From NCBI GenBank assembly GCA_012270965.1, contig JAAXHJ010000023.1:176649-240648 (forward strand): a DNA stretch of 64,000 nt, given 5' to 3'. The stretch is from Candidatus Palauibacter poriticola. GTDB lineage: Bacteria; Gemmatimonadota; Gemmatimonadetes; Palauibacterales; Palauibacteraceae. The translations under genes and the position numbers were made by a program. Positions within the stretch are counted from its first letter, which is position 1. Each line of letters begins with the position of its first letter. Of the stretch, positions 7,746 through 17,161 are shown piece after piece. The notes under the pieces were generated by a model. The model ran no database searches and was not told the origin of the DNA. It was given only the letters and a program-made list of their open reading frames with translations.

Positions 7746-8723
7746 ATGGGCGTCGAGCTGCAGGACCTCCTGAAGGCGGGCGTACATTTCGGGCACCAGA
7801 CACATCGCTGGAACCCGAAGATGCGGAAATACATCTTCGCCGAGTGCGGCGGGATCTACCTCATCGATCTCAAGAAGACGCAGCGGGAACTCGAACGGGC
7901 ACACGAACTCGTGCGCCGGACGATCATCGAGGGCAAGTCCGTGCTCTTCGTCTGCACCAAGTCCCAGCTCGCCCGCGTGGTGCGGGGGGAAGCCGAGAGG
8001 TGCGGCTCCTTCTACGTCACGGAACGCTGGCTCGGCGGGATGCTCACCAACTTCCAGACGATCAAGAAGAACATCGCCCGCCTGAAGGAACTCGAGCGAG
8101 GCGTCGAGGAAGGGGCGTTCGAGTTCTACACGAAGAAGGAGCGGCTCCTCCTCGAGCGGGAGCGCGAGAAGCTCGACCGCTATCTGTCCGGCATCAAGGA
8201 GATGACGCGGCTGCCGGGGCTCGTGTTCGTGGTGGATTCCACCCGCGAGGATATCGCGGTGCGCGAGGCGAACCGCCTCGGCATCCCGGTCGTCGCGATC
8301 GCGGACACGAATGCGGATCCCGATCTGCTCACCATCGCCATCGCGGGCAACGATGACGCGATTCGCTCCGTTTCCCTGATCACGCGCTCGATCGCGGACG
8401 TCGTGGAGGCGTCGCGGCGCGAGATTCCGGAGACGGGACGGGAAGAGGCCGAGTCGCAGGCGTACACGTATTCGAGCGACGCCGGCGGGGTTGCCGATGC
8501 CGCGGGCAGTTCGCGCCGCCGGAAGCCGAGGCGCAAGCCGCGTCCCGAGGTCATCGCGCAGCGACTGCACCATCCGGCCGTGATAGAGAGCGCCGACGGT
8601 GGTGCCGAGTCGGCCGAGAGCGGTGCGAAGGCCGAAGCGGCCGACAACCCGGAGCCCGCGGCGGACGCCGGATCGGAGGATGCCGAAGCGGCGGTTGTCG
8701 GAACGGCGTCGAAGGAGAAGTGA
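7746..8723 (+). CDS. rpsB: 30S ribosomal protein S2, with a long C-terminal extension
   Basis: 325 residues. The first ~228 residues are ordinary S2: DLLKAGVHFGHQTHRWNPKM, LGGMLTNFQTIKKNI and PDLLTIAIAGNDDAIRS. The last ~95 residues (from about nt 8430) are extra compared with the usual 230-260-residue protein. They comprise a basic patch (SSRRRKPRRKPRP) followed by an acidic Ala/Glu-rich tail. S2 binds late to the small subunit near S1 and ribosome recycling surfaces. The ATG at 7746 lies after GGAAGGCGGAAAG. A terminator-like hairpin separates it from tsf. Confidence 0.96.
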   Translation: MGVELQDLLKAGVHFGHQTHRWNPKMRKYIFAECGGIYLIDLKKTQRELERAHELVRRTIIEGKSVLFVCTKSQLARVVRGEAERCGSFYVTERWLGGMLTNFQTIKKNIARLKELERGVEEGAFEFYTKKERLLLEREREKLDRYLSGIKEMTRLPGLVFVVDSTREDIAVREANRLGIPVVAIADTNADPDLLTIAIAGNDDAIRSVSLITRSIADVVEASRREIPETGREEAESQAYTYSSDAGGVADAAGSSRRRKPRRKPRPEVIAQRLHHPAVIESADGGAESAESGAKAEAADNPEPAADAGSEDAEAAVVGTASKEK

Positions 8724-8730
8724 CCACAAG

Positions 8731-8756
8731 GGGCCACTTCGGTGGCCCTTTTTTTT
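8731..8756 (+). terminator. Terminator/attenuator between rpsB and tsf
   Basis: A perfect 7-bp stem GGGCCAC/GTGGCCC with a TTCG tetraloop is followed by eight T residues. It begins 7 bases after the rpsB stop and ends 11 bases before tsf. Partial termination here would lower EF-Ts relative to S2, as known for other rpsB-tsf operons. Confidence 0.9.
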
Positions 8757-8767
8757 GGGAAGGAGAC

Positions 8768-9625
8768 ATGGAGACCATGACGCAGATCACGGCCGGGGCG
8801 GTGAAGGCTCTCCGCGACCGGACGGGCGCCGGGATGATGGACTGCAAGCGCGCGCTCATCGAATCGGAGGGAGACGCGGAGCGGGCCATCGACCTGCTCC
8901 GGAAGGCGGGCGCGGCGAAGGCGGCGAAGCGCGTGGCGCGCACGGTGTCGGAGGGTACGGTCCGCATCGCGATGCGTGACGGGTCGGCCTCGATGGTCGA
9001 GGTGCTGAGCGAAACGGACTTCGTCGCGCGCAGCGACGCGTTCGAGGATTTTTCGCGGCACTTGGCGGAGCGGCTGTTCGACCTCCCCGTGCGGGACGGG
9101 GAGACGGTGCGGGGCGATGCGCTGCTTCGGCTCGAGGGGGGAGGCGCGATCGAGAGCCGCCTCAACGAGCTGCGGGTTCAGGTCGGAGAGAACGTCCAGG
9201 TGGGACGCGCCGTGCGCTACGACCTCGGCGCGCACGGAGCCTTCGCGTCCTACGTCCACTTCGGCAGTCGCATCGGCGTGCTGTTGGAGGTTTCGGACTC
9301 GGGCGGCGCGGCGCTGGAGGCGGCCCGCGGGATCGCGATGCATGCCGCGGCCACGAATCCCCGGGGGGTGTCGCCGGACGACATTCCGGAGGCGGAGGTC
9401 GAACGCGAGCGCAAGCTGCTGACCGAGCAGGCGCTGGAGCAGGGCAAGCCCGCCTCGATCACCGAGAAGATCGTGGAGGGCCGCATGCGAAAGTTCTATG
9501 AGGAGAACGCGCTCCTGTGGCAGGCCTACGTGCGCGATCCGGACCTGAAGGTGAAGGACGTTCTGAGCAAGGCGGGAGCGGATGTGGCGGTGCGGCGGTT
9601 CGTCCGCTTCGAGGTGGGCGGCTGA
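8768..9625 (+). CDS. tsf: Translation elongation factor Ts
   Basis: 285 residues. EF-Ts regenerates EF-Tu-GTP. The N-terminal UBA-like region ([19 protein letters not shown]) and the TDFVARSD motif that contacts EF-Tu are present, followed by two core subdomains. The start may be 8768 ([10 protein letters not shown]) or 8777 (MTQITAG). The AAGGAG at 8760-8765 is very close to the first and 11 bases from the second, and most homologues resemble the second. It is separated from rpsB only by a hairpin terminator; pyrH follows within 30 bases. Confidence 0.96.
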   Translation: METMTQITAGAVKALRDRTGAGMMDCKRALIESEGDAERAIDLLRKAGAAKAAKRVARTVSEGTVRIAMRDGSASMVEVLSETDFVARSDAFEDFSRHLAERLFDLPVRDGETVRGDALLRLEGGGAIESRLNELRVQVGENVQVGRAVRYDLGAHGAFASYVHFGSRIGVLLEVSDSGGAALEAARGIAMHAAATNPRGVSPDDIPEAEVERERKLLTEQALEQGKPASITEKIVEGRMRKFYEENALLWQAYVRDPDLKVKDVLSKAGADVAVRRFVRFEVGG

Positions 9626-9651
9626 GTGCCGCGGACCAGCCTGAAGGGCGC

Positions 9652-10365
9652 GTGGACGACTTGAAGTATCGCCGCGCCCTCGTGAAGCTCTCCGGCGAGT
9701 CGCTCGCCGGGAATCGCGGGTTCGGCATCGATCCGCCGGTCATCGAGGAACTCACGCACGAAATCCGCCGCGTCCACGGGAGCGGCGTGAGCCTCGGGCT
9801 CGTCGTGGGCGGCGGAAACATCATGCGCGGCACGGTGGCGAGCGCGCGCGGCATGGATCGGGTGAGCGCGGATTACATGGGCATGCTCGCGACCGTGATC
9901 AACGCGATGGCGCTTCAGGACATGCTCGAACAGTCCGGCGTGGAGACGCGGGTCATGTCCGCCATTCGGATGGAGGAACTCGCGGAGCCCTACATCCGGC
10001 GTCGCGCGCTGCGCCATCTCGAGAAGCGAAGGGTCGTGATCTTCGCGGGAGGTACGGGGAACCCGTATTTTTCCACCGATACGGCGGCCGTGCTGCGGGC
10101 GATCGAGATGGAAGCCGACGTGATCATGAAGGCGACGCGCGTCGACGGCGTGTACACCGCGGATCCGGAGACCGACCCGGAGGCCTCGCTCATCGACGAG
10201 ATCGGCTATCTCGAGGTGATGACCCGCGAACTCGGCGTCATGGACGCGGCGGCGATCTCGCTGTGCAAGGACAACTCGCTGCCCATCGTCGTCTTGAACA
10301 TCAAGCGGCCGGGTGCAATCCTGGCAGCGCTGCGGGGCGAGAGGATCGGGACCCTCGTCGCCTAG
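9652..10365 (+). CDS. pyrH: UMP kinase
   Basis: 237 residues, matching the hexameric bacterial UMP kinases of the amino acid kinase fold. The enzyme phosphorylates UMP to UDP with ATP. Motifs are KLSGESLAG near the N-terminus, [10 protein letters not shown], and [13 protein letters not shown] for nucleotide binding. A GTG at 9652 gives the family's usual N-terminus; no strong ribosome site is present, and the gene starts 27 bases after tsf. The tsf-pyrH-frr order is standard. Confidence 0.96.
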   Translation: MDDLKYRRALVKLSGESLAGNRGFGIDPPVIEELTHEIRRVHGSGVSLGLVVGGGNIMRGTVASARGMDRVSADYMGMLATVINAMALQDMLEQSGVETRVMSAIRMEELAEPYIRRRALRHLEKRRVVIFAGGTGNPYFSTDTAAVLRAIEMEADVIMKATRVDGVYTADPETDPEASLIDEIGYLEVMTRELGVMDAAAISLCKDNSLPIVVLNIKRPGAILAALRGERIGTLVA

Positions 10366-10366
10366 A

Positions 10367-10428
10367 GCGGCCCGCGGCAAGCCGCTCGTGCCGCTCGAAC
10401 GCGGCAGGGTTCCCGCCACGGACTGCTT
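10367..10428. repeat. Dispersed palindromic repeat, copy 3
   Basis: Begins directly after the pyrH stop. It contains GCCGCTCGAACGCGGCAGGG and TTCCCGCCACGGACTGCTT; the left arm CGGCCCGCGGC is imperfectly complementary to the right end. It occupies most of the pyrH-frr gap. Confidence 0.65.
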
Positions 10429-10477
10429 GGGCGGGCGCACGGGAGTCCCGGCGGGTTCGCGAACATCGGAGGGGCCG

Positions 10478-11035
10478 GTGCCGGAGGAGACGCTGGAGAA
10501 CGCGGTTCTGGCGATGGAGAGTGCGATCGACGCGATCGCGCGGGAGTTCGCCACCGTCCGTACGGGCAAGGCGACGACGGCGATTCTCGACGGCGTGAGG
10601 GTCGAGGCGTACGGCTCGCTCGTCCAGTTGCGGCAGGTGGCGAACGTCAGCGCCCCCGAGCCGACGATGCTTCTCGTGCAACCGTACGATCCGAACATCG
10701 CACGCGATGTGGCGCGCGCGATCCAGAGCGGCGACTTGGGGCTCAACCCCTCGGTGGACGGCGCGGTCCTCCGGGTACCCATCCCGCCGCTGACCGAGGA
10801 GCGTCGACGCGAACTCGTGCGGATCCTCCACCGGATGGCGGAGGAGGGGCGGGTGTCGATCCGGCACGCGAGACACGAGGCGCGCGACCGGCTCCTGAAG
10901 ATGCAGCGCGACGGGGAGGTCGGTGAAGACATCTGCCGCCGCACGGTGGCCGAGGTGCAGACGCATACGGACGAATACGTGCAGAAGATCGATGCGATGC
11001 TGGCGCGCAGAGAGGCGGAGGTGATGGAGGTTTGA
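10478..11035 (+). CDS. frr: Ribosome recycling factor
   Basis: 185 residues, exactly the family length. RRF splits post-termination ribosomes with EF-G. Recognisable segments are the N-terminal helix with EFATVRTGKAT, the APEPTMLLVQPYDP loop of the beta domain, and the C-terminal helix. A GTG start at 10478 is supported by GGAGGGG five bases upstream. The stop overlaps the next small ORF (TTGA). Confidence 0.96.
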   Translation: MPEETLENAVLAMESAIDAIAREFATVRTGKATTAILDGVRVEAYGSLVQLRQVANVSAPEPTMLLVQPYDPNIARDVARAIQSGDLGLNPSVDGAVLRVPIPPLTEERRRELVRILHRMAEEGRVSIRHARHEARDRLLKMQRDGEVGEDICRRTVAEVQTHTDEYVQKIDAMLARREAEVMEV

Positions 11036-11283
11036 GCGGACTGAGAGACGTCGCCGGGGCCCTGCGGGCGTACATCGCGGGGCGGGATCGCGTCTGGGAG
11101 CACGGGCGCAAGCTCGGCCGGTCCGAGACCGCCGCCGCGCACTCCACTCCCGACGCCCCGCGGGAGATGCCGTTCGGAGAGCTGCCGGCGCGGCCGAAGT
11201 TCGGCGTCGCCGTGGCCGAGGAGCTGGACTTCCGCCGCGGCCCGGCGGCGTGGCGCGACCGCCCCCCGCAAGGAGAGTCCTGA
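11032..11283 (+). CDS. Small protein of unknown function between frr and tilS
   Basis: 83 codons from a TTG that overlaps the frr stop (TTGA). No family is recognised. The product is Arg/Ala-rich with an N-terminal amphipathic stretch (LRDVAGALRAYIAGRD) and a Pro-rich C-terminus; no membrane segment or metal motif is seen. Tight overlap with frr, the in-frame fit to the gap and AGGAGAG near its end argue that it may be translated. High G+C content makes chance ORFs of this size common. In many bacteria frr is followed by uppS and cdsA; neither is here, and this protein does not resemble them. Confidence 0.45.
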   Translation: MSGLRDVAGALRAYIAGRDRVWEHGRKLGRSETAAAHSTPDAPREMPFGELPARPKFGVAVAEELDFRRGPAAWRDRPPQGES

Positions 11284-12695
11284 CGAGCGGCGCCGTCGCC
11301 CCGCCCGCGGCGGGAGCCGGCGTGGAGGCGCGCCTGCGGGGTGCGCTCCAGGCGGCTCCCGGACTCTTGCCGCGAGGTTCGCGCGTGCTTGTGGCCTTCT
11401 CCGGCGGATCGGACTCGCTCGCGCTCCTCCATCTCCTCCGGGCGCTGGGCGAGTCTTGGCCGCTGAAGCTGAGCGCGGCCCACTTCGACCACGGACTTCA
11501 GCCGGACAGCGCCGCATGGGCCGCGAGAGCCGCGGAACTCTGCCGCCGGGCCGACGTGCCGTGCGACGTGGGCCGGGCGGCCGGACTCGCGGGCGGCCCG
11601 GCGGAGTGGCGGGCTGCGCGATACGCGTTCCTCGCCGAGGCGCGGCGTCGCGCCGGGGCGGATCGCGTGGCCCTCGCCCACCAGCGCGATGACCACGCGG
11701 AGACCGTGCTGCTGAACCTCCTGCGCGGCCCCGGCTTTCGCGGACTGGCCGGCATCCCCGCCCGCCGCGGCGCCTTCGTGCGTCCGCTGCTCGGCTTCGC
11801 GCGAGAGGAACTGAGGGGCTATCTGCGGGCCACGGGGAGGGAGTGGGTGAACGACCCCGCGAACCGGAATCCCCGTTACCGGCGCGCGCGGGTGCGCTAC
11901 TCCCTGCTACCCGCGCTGGCCGGCCGGGAGCCCTCCCTGCGCCGACAATTGGCGGAACTCGGACGGAATGCCCTCGTGGCCGAGGGCGGGCTGGAAGCGG
12001 GCGCCCGGCGGATCCTCGCCACTGCGGGATACCGGGATGGCGCCGGCGAAGCGCAAATTGCCCGGCCCGTATTGCTGGGGTATGATCGGGCGGCTCGCGG
12101 GCGCGTGTTGCGGCACGTCGCCCGGAACATGGGCTTCCTCGTGTCGCGACGCGGAACCCGGGTGGGCGCATCGTTCATCGACACGGGGAAGAGCGGGCGC
12201 GGAGTGGACATCGCGGCGGGTCTGCGGGTCGAGCGGGAGTTCGACCGGATTCACGTACGGCGCGCGCGCGAGGTGCCGCCGGATCGCCACTTCGAACTCG
12301 ACCGGACGCGGGCGCGGCAGCCGGGGCGGGAGCGGGTCCGCCTCGGCGGGAGCTACTACGAGGTGCGCTGGGGCGCCCTCGAGGGCACGGAACGCTGCGC
12401 GACCGCGCTCGAATTAGATGGAGTCCGCTTCCCGATTCGGGTTCGGGGTCCGCAACCCGGAGACCGGATCCGCACGCCGGCCGGATCGCGAAAGGTCGCG
12501 AAGCTTCTGATGGAGCGCCGCGTGCCGAGTTCGGACCGTTCAGCCGTGCCGGTCGTGGTGGACGCCGACCGGAGAGTGCTGTGGGTGGCCGGGCACTCCA
12601 AGGCGGCGGTGGAACCGGCCGACCCCGGAGGAGCGTGGTTCGCTATTGGGTTCACAGAGCGCCGAGACCGGCACGATGAACGCTGCGGAACGTGA
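11250..12695 (+). CDS. tilS: tRNA(Ile)-lysidine synthetase
   Basis: 481 residues from the GTG at 11250. The enzyme converts C34 of tRNA-Ile(CAU) to lysidine so that AUA is read as isoleucine. The PP-loop ATP motif SGGSDSLALLHLL, the LAHQRDDHAETVLLNLLRG motif and the C-terminal TilS domain (GDRIRTPAGSRKVAKLLMERRVPSSDR split over two strands) are present. The start is uncertain: AAGGAGAG at 11269-11276 lies inside this reading, so translation may begin at a later codon (CTG 11280 or GTG 11322), which keeps the whole catalytic domain. It overlaps hpt by 20 bases; tilS-hpt-ftsH is a conserved order. Confidence 0.94.
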   Translation: MARPPPARRVLTSGAVAPPAAGAGVEARLRGALQAAPGLLPRGSRVLVAFSGGSDSLALLHLLRALGESWPLKLSAAHFDHGLQPDSAAWAARAAELCRRADVPCDVGRAAGLAGGPAEWRAARYAFLAEARRRAGADRVALAHQRDDHAETVLLNLLRGPGFRGLAGIPARRGAFVRPLLGFAREELRGYLRATGREWVNDPANRNPRYRRARVRYSLLPALAGREPSLRRQLAELGRNALVAEGGLEAGARRILATAGYRDGAGEAQIARPVLLGYDRAARGRVLRHVARNMGFLVSRRGTRVGASFIDTGKSGRGVDIAAGLRVEREFDRIHVRRAREVPPDRHFELDRTRARQPGRERVRLGGSYYEVRWGALEGTERCATALELDGVRFPIRVRGPQPGDRIRTPAGSRKVAKLLMERRVPSSDRSAVPVVVDADRRVLWVAGHSKAAVEPADPGGAWFAIGFTERRDRHDERCGT

Positions 12696-13281
12696 GTTCA
12701 CGGAGTTCACCGGGGGCGAGCCCCTCGAACGCATCGTCTATTCCGCGTCGGAGATCGCAGCCCGCGTTGCCCGCATGGGAAGGGAGATCACCGCCGCATA
12801 CCCGACCGACGCCGATGTCCTGCTGCTGGGACTGCTCAAGGGGTCGTTCGTGTTCCTCGGCGATCTGGTCCGTCAGATCCGGCGTCCGCTCCAGGTCGAT
12901 TTCCTCGTCGCGTCGAGCTATGGCGGGGGCACGAGGAGTTCGGGCCGCGTGGAACTGCTCTACGACCCGCGGGCCCCGATGGCTGGTCGGCACATCATCG
13001 TCGTCGAAGACATCGTCGACAGCGGCACGACGCTGAATCAGTTGTGTGGCGCGCTCGCCGAGCGACGTCCCGCCTCCCTCGAGATCTGCGCGCTCCTCCA
13101 CAAGCGCATCGCGCCGGATCTCGAGTGGGAGCCCAGGTGGGTTGGCTTCGATGCGCCAAATGAGTTCCTTGTGGGGTATGGGTTGGATCACGCGGAGGAT
13201 TTTCGTCACCTTCCGTTTATCGCGTGTCCCCGTGCGCGAGCCGAACGCGAGACGGCGGCAGGCGAGATCATCGGAGCTTGA
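12676..13281 (+). CDS. hpt: Hypoxanthine phosphoribosyltransferase
   Basis: 201 residues from the ATG at 12676. The enzyme salvages hypoxanthine or guanine with PRPP to IMP or GMP. The PRPP loop VVEDIVDSGTTLNQL is unmistakable, with LLLGLLKGSFVFLGDL upstream and VGYGLDHAEDFRHLPF near the C-terminus. The start lies inside the 3' end of tilS, which implies coupled translation, and ftsH begins 20 bases downstream. Confidence 0.96.
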   Translation: MNAAEREFTEFTGGEPLERIVYSASEIAARVARMGREITAAYPTDADVLLLGLLKGSFVFLGDLVRQIRRPLQVDFLVASSYGGGTRSSGRVELLYDPRAPMAGRHIIVVEDIVDSGTTLNQLCGALAERRPASLEICALLHKRIAPDLEWEPRWVGFDAPNEFLVGYGLDHAEDFRHLPFIACPRARAERETAAGEIIGA

Positions 13282-13301
13282 ACAGGTCGGAATAGATCAA
13301 C

Positions 13302-15302
13302 ATGAGACAAGACCAGCCGCAGAGGCCGGACGGCAGCGATCCCCCGGTGCGCATGCATCGGTGGCTCAGGACGGCGTCGTTCTGGGCCCTGCTGATTCTG
13401 ATCCCCGTCGCGCTCCTCCAGTTCATGGGAGGTGCCGGGGAAGGCCGGGAGACGCTGAGCTATACGGAGTTCCGGCAGCAGATCGAACAGCGGAACATCG
13501 AGTCGATCCAGGTGCGCCTGGGCACCGGCGAGGTGGAAGGCAGGTTCCGGAGCGCGGTCACCGTCGACGAGGCGGAGATCGCGAACTTCCATCTCCTGCT
13601 GCCGACGCGGGAGATCGGCGACGCCCTCATGAGCGAACTCCTCGCGGCCGACATCGCGATCGAGACGCTTCCCGCGCGCAGCAACTGGCTCAACGTCTTC
13701 ATCTCGATCCTTCCGTGGATCTTCATCATCGGGCTCTGGCTCTTCGTCATCCGGCAAATGCAGGCCGGAGGATCGCGGGCGTTCAGTTTCGGGAAGTCGA
13801 AGGCCAGACTCCTCACCGGAGACACGCCGAAGATCACGTTCGCCGATGTCGCGGGCTGCGATGAGGCGAAGGACGAGCTGCAGGAGATCATCGAGTTCCT
13901 CAAGGATCCGCGGAAGTTCTCGCGCCTCGGCGGACGCCTGCCGAAAGGCGCGCTGCTCGTCGGGCCGCCGGGGACCGGCAAGACGCTCCTCGCGAGAGCC
14001 GTCGCGGGGGAGGCGGGACGACCGTTTTTCTCGATGTCCGGCTCCGACTTCGTGGAGATGTTCGTCGGCGTGGGCGCCTCCCGCGTCCGCGACCTCTTCG
14101 AACAGGGGAAGGCCCAGGCGCCCTGCATCATCTTCATCGATGAGATCGATGCGGTCGGACGCCACCGCGGCGCCGGTCTCGGGGGCGGGCACGATGAGCG
14201 GGAACAGACGCTGAACCAGCTTCTCGTGGAGATGGACGGGTTCGAATCGAACGAGGGAGTGATCCTCCTCGCGGCCACGAACCGGCCGGACGTGCTCGAT
14301 CCCGCGCTTCTGCGCCCGGGCCGCTTCGATCGCCAGATCGTGGTCGACAATCCCGATATCAAGGGGCGTGAGGGCATCTTTCAAGTGCACACGCAGGACA
14401 TTCCGCTCGCCGACGATGTCGACCTCGCGGTGTTGGCGAAGGGAACCCCCGGGCTCTCGGGCGCGGACATCGAGAACGTCGTGAACGAGGCGGCGCTCAT
14501 CGCGGCGCGGGCCGACAAGGATCGCGTCTACATGGAGGAGTTCGAGCGGGCCAAGGACAAGGTCATGCTCGGCACCGAGCGGCGGAGCATGGTCATCTCC
14601 GATGAGGAGCGCCGCGTCACGGCCTACCACGAGGCGGGGCATGCGGTGGTTGCCCTCCGCGTCCCGGGCCTGGATCCGCTCCACAAGGTGACGATCGTCC
14701 CGCGCGGGCGCGCCCTCGGGATCACGGCGTCGCTCCCCGAGGAGGACCGCCACAACTACACGAAGGAATGGCTCGAGGGTCAGCTCAAGATGCTCTTCGG
14801 CGGGCGCGTGGCCGAAGAGATGATGTTCGGCGACAGCAAGATCACGACCGGCGCGGGCAACGACATCGAGCGCGCCACGGATCTCGCGCGCCGCATGGTC
14901 ACGCAGTTCGGCATGTCGCCGGCCGTGGGCGCGATGTCCGTGGGGGACCGGGAACAGGAGGTCTTTCTGGGCCGCGACCTCTCCCAGCGCCGCGAGGTGA
15001 GCGAGAAGACGGCCGAACTCGTGGACGGCGAGATCAAGCGCATCCTGGATGAGTCGTACGCCGCTACGCGCGCCGTCCTCGAAGCGAATCAGGCGCTGCT
15101 CGAATCGATCGCGGAGGCGCTCCTGGAGCGGGAAACGCTCGATGCGGAAGACATCAAGCTGCTCGAGGAGGGTGGGGAGCTGCCGGCCTTGGTTGCGGAA
15201 CCCGTCCCGCCCGCGCCGCAGCCGGCGCCCATCGAGCCCGCCCCGCAGCGCGAGCGTCCGCTGGAGGGTGCGGGGGGCGAGCCCGCCCCGGCCCCGGCCT
15301 GA
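13302..15302 (+). CDS. ftsH: ATP-dependent zinc metalloprotease FtsH
   Basis: 666 residues. This is a membrane-bound AAA+ protease degrading misfolded membrane proteins and regulatory substrates. Two transmembrane segments (about 25-43 and 129-149) flank a periplasmic domain. The AAA module has Walker A GPPGTGKT at 221-228, Walker [12 protein letters not shown] and the second region of homology [19 protein letters not shown]. The zinc site is H443EAGH447. The C-terminal ~50 residues are Pro/Ala/Glu-rich. It lies in the tilS-hpt-ftsH-folP-cdaA run, with an 8-base gap to folP. Confidence 0.98.
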   Translation: MRQDQPQRPDGSDPPVRMHRWLRTASFWALLILIPVALLQFMGGAGEGRETLSYTEFRQQIEQRNIESIQVRLGTGEVEGRFRSAVTVDEAEIANFHLLLPTREIGDALMSELLAADIAIETLPARSNWLNVFISILPWIFIIGLWLFVIRQMQAGGSRAFSFGKSKARLLTGDTPKITFADVAGCDEAKDELQEIIEFLKDPRKFSRLGGRLPKGALLVGPPGTGKTLLARAVAGEAGRPFFSMSGSDFVEMFVGVGASRVRDLFEQGKAQAPCIIFIDEIDAVGRHRGAGLGGGHDEREQTLNQLLVEMDGFESNEGVILLAATNRPDVLDPALLRPGRFDRQIVVDNPDIKGREGIFQVHTQDIPLADDVDLAVLAKGTPGLSGADIENVVNEAALIAARADKDRVYMEEFERAKDKVMLGTERRSMVISDEERRVTAYHEAGHAVVALRVPGLDPLHKVTIVPRGRALGITASLPEEDRHNYTKEWLEGQLKMLFGGRVAEEMMFGDSKITTGAGNDIERATDLARRMVTQFGMSPAVGAMSVGDREQEVFLGRDLSQRREVSEKTAELVDGEIKRILDESYAATRAVLEANQALLESIAEALLERETLDAEDIKLLEEGGELPALVAEPVPPAPQPAPIEPAPQRERPLEGAGGEPAPAPA

Positions 15303-15310
15303 CACCAGGC

Positions 15311-16234
15311 GTGCGGATGGGGCTCTCGGCATTGGGGCCGGCGCGGTTCTGGCGGGTGGGCGACCGGGAACTCCGTCTCGAAGCGCCCGTGATCGCGGGG
15401 ATCCTCAACGTCACACCCGATTCGTTCTCGGATGGGGGCCGCTTCGAGCAGCCTCGGAGGGCGATCGCGCGAGGCCGCCAGATCGCGGAGGAGGGAGCGG
15501 CGATCCTCGATATCGGGGCGGAGTCCACCCGCCCCGGCGCCGATCCGGTGCCGGAGGGGGAGGAGTGGGCCCGGCTCGAACCCGTACTCCGCGGACTGCG
15601 TGACCTGCCGATCCCCATCTCCGTGGATACGCACAAGCTCGAGGTGGCGGAGCGGGCGGTGGAGGCGGGCGCCGCGGCGATCAACGACGTGACGGGCCTG
15701 CGCGCCGAGCCGGGGTTGGCGAGGCTCGCGGCCCGGACAGGGGTCGGGCTCGTCCTCATGCACATGCGCGGCACACCCCGAACCATGCAGCTCGACACCA
15801 CCTACGGCGACATCGCGGCGGAGGTCGGCGGCGCTCTCGCCGAAGCGCGGCGGGCGGCGCTTGACGCGGGCTGCGCGCCGGGACAGATCGCGGTCGACCC
15901 GGGGATTGGCTTCGGCAAGTCGGTGGACGGAAATCTCGAACTGCTGGCCCGGCTCGATGAGATCGCGTCGCTCGGGGCGCCCGTGTGGATCGGGCCGTCG
16001 CGCAAGTCCTTTCTCGGGGCGCTGCTCGGCGTGGGGCCGGCCGAGCGCGTCACGGCCTCCGTGGCCGCGTGTCTGGCCGCGGCGCGGCGAGGCGCCGATG
16101 TGCTCCGGGTACACGACGTCCGCGAAATGCGTCAGGCGCTTGAGGTCGAGCGCGCGATCAATGCCGGCCGCGCCGGCGGCGTTCGCGACGCCCGTCCGTT
16201 CGTCCGCCCGCGCGCGGCCGGAGACTGCAACTGA
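15311..16234 (+). CDS. folP: Dihydropteroate synthase
   Basis: 307 residues. The enzyme condenses p-aminobenzoate with dihydropterin pyrophosphate in folate synthesis. Both family signatures are seen: GILNVTPDSFSDGG near the N-terminus and the ILDIGAESTRPGA motif; IGPSRKSFLG near the C-terminus completes the TIM-barrel active site. Start at GTG 15311 or ATG 15317. Its stop shares one base with the cdaA start (TGATG). A PabA-like amidotransferase, a possible source of p-aminobenzoate, is 13 kb away in the same window. Confidence 0.96.
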   Translation: MRMGLSALGPARFWRVGDRELRLEAPVIAGILNVTPDSFSDGGRFEQPRRAIARGRQIAEEGAAILDIGAESTRPGADPVPEGEEWARLEPVLRGLRDLPIPISVDTHKLEVAERAVEAGAAAINDVTGLRAEPGLARLAARTGVGLVLMHMRGTPRTMQLDTTYGDIAAEVGGALAEARRAALDAGCAPGQIAVDPGIGFGKSVDGNLELLARLDEIASLGAPVWIGPSRKSFLGALLGVGPAERVTASVAACLAAARRGADVLRVHDVREMRQALEVERAINAGRAGGVRDARPFVRPRAAGDCN

Positions 16235-17103
16235 TGGATGCGCTCTGGAACTACCTGGGCCTCCTTCAGGTCGATCTCCTCGACGTGTTCGAAATCACCG
16301 TCGTCGCGATCCTCATCTACCGGGTGCTCATCCTCTGGTCGGGCACCCGGGCGTTCCAGATGCTGTTCGGCCTCGTCCTCCTCGTTGCGGTGTACGCGGC
16401 GGCGGGATGGCTCAGCCTCGACCTCATCCGGTCGATCCTCTCGCAGGCCTTCACCTACGGCGCCTTCGCGCTCATCGTCGTCTTTCACCCCGAGCTGCGG
16501 AACGCGCTCGCCCGGATCGGCCGCAGCCGGGTACTGAGCGCGCTGACGCGGCTACAGGAGCGTAGCGAGGCGGTCGCGGACGAGATCGCGAAGGCGGCGG
16601 CCGAGCTGTCCCGCACCCGAACGGGGGCGATCATCGCGATCGAACGCGAGCTCTCTCTCGAGGAGTACATCGAGAAGACGGGGACGCGCCTGCGGGCGGA
16701 CGTGTCGTCCAGCCTGCTCGTGTCGCTGTTCACGCCCAGGTCGCCCCTCCACGATGGGGCGGTCGTCGTGCGCGACGGGCAGATCGTGGCCGCCGGCGTC
16801 CACCTGCCGCTGACGCAGTATCCCCTCAGCGACAGGACGCTGGGAACCCGGCACCGGGCGACGCTCGGCCTCTCGGAGGAGACCGACGCCTACGTCGTGG
16901 TCGTGTCCGAGGAGACGAGCCAGATTTCTCTCGCCCGTCGCGGCGTCCTGCGGCGGAACTTGGCGGCGCAGCAGCTCCGGGACCACTTGGCCGCCGCCGT
17001 CCCGGCGGCCGAACTGAGCCGCCCCGGCACGGATCTCGAGGCGGAGTCGGCGGATCGACCGGATGGACGCAAGCGGTTTGACGAGGCTCCGTCCGTCCCC
17101 TAG
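16234..17103 (+). CDS. cdaA: Diadenylate cyclase CdaA
   Basis: 289 residues. The protein makes the second messenger c-di-AMP from two ATP. Three N-terminal membrane helices (about 15-33, 38-57 and 63-83) are followed by the DAC domain with D174GA in PLHDGAVVV and R206HR in GTRHRATLG, the two catalytic motifs. The 60-residue C-terminal tail is hydrophilic. It overlaps folP by one base. The partner CdaR (ybbR) is not next to it; instead an ExbB operon starts, whose promoter overlaps the 3' end of this gene. Confidence 0.96.
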   Translation: MDALWNYLGLLQVDLLDVFEITVVAILIYRVLILWSGTRAFQMLFGLVLLVAVYAAAGWLSLDLIRSILSQAFTYGAFALIVVFHPELRNALARIGRSRVLSALTRLQERSEAVADEIAKAAAELSRTRTGAIIAIERELSLEEYIEKTGTRLRADVSSSLLVSLFTPRSPLHDGAVVVRDGQIVAAGVHLPLTQYPLSDRTLGTRHRATLGLSEETDAYVVVVSEETSQISLARRGVLRRNLAAQQLRDHLAAAVPAAELSRPGTDLEAESADRPDGRKRFDEAPSVP

Positions 17104-17106
17104 ACT
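17078..17106 (+). promoter_or_regulatory. Sigma-70 promoter of the ExbB/ExbD/TonB operon
   Basis: TTGACG (17078-17083) and TAGACT (17101-17106) are spaced by exactly 17 bases. The -10 box begins with the stop codon of cdaA. The operon's first ATG is 56 bases downstream. Confidence 0.8.
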
Positions 17107-17161
17107 TTTCGACTGTGACCAAGCCAAGGATCGGGCGACACATCCCTCACGGGCAGGCGAA

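Noticed and set aside
7228..7803. Minus-strand ORF opposite rpsI
   Set aside because: Antisense of a complete S9 gene; no independent signal.
9526..12171. Minus-strand ORF of 881 codons opposite tsf-pyrH-frr-tilS
   Set aside because: No family resemblance, low-complexity Arg/Pro/Ala composition, and it lies antisense to four well-recognised genes; long antisense frames are expected at this G+C content.
13206..15332. Minus-strand ORF of 708 codons opposite ftsH
   Set aside because: Exact antisense of a full-length FtsH; no motif in the translation.
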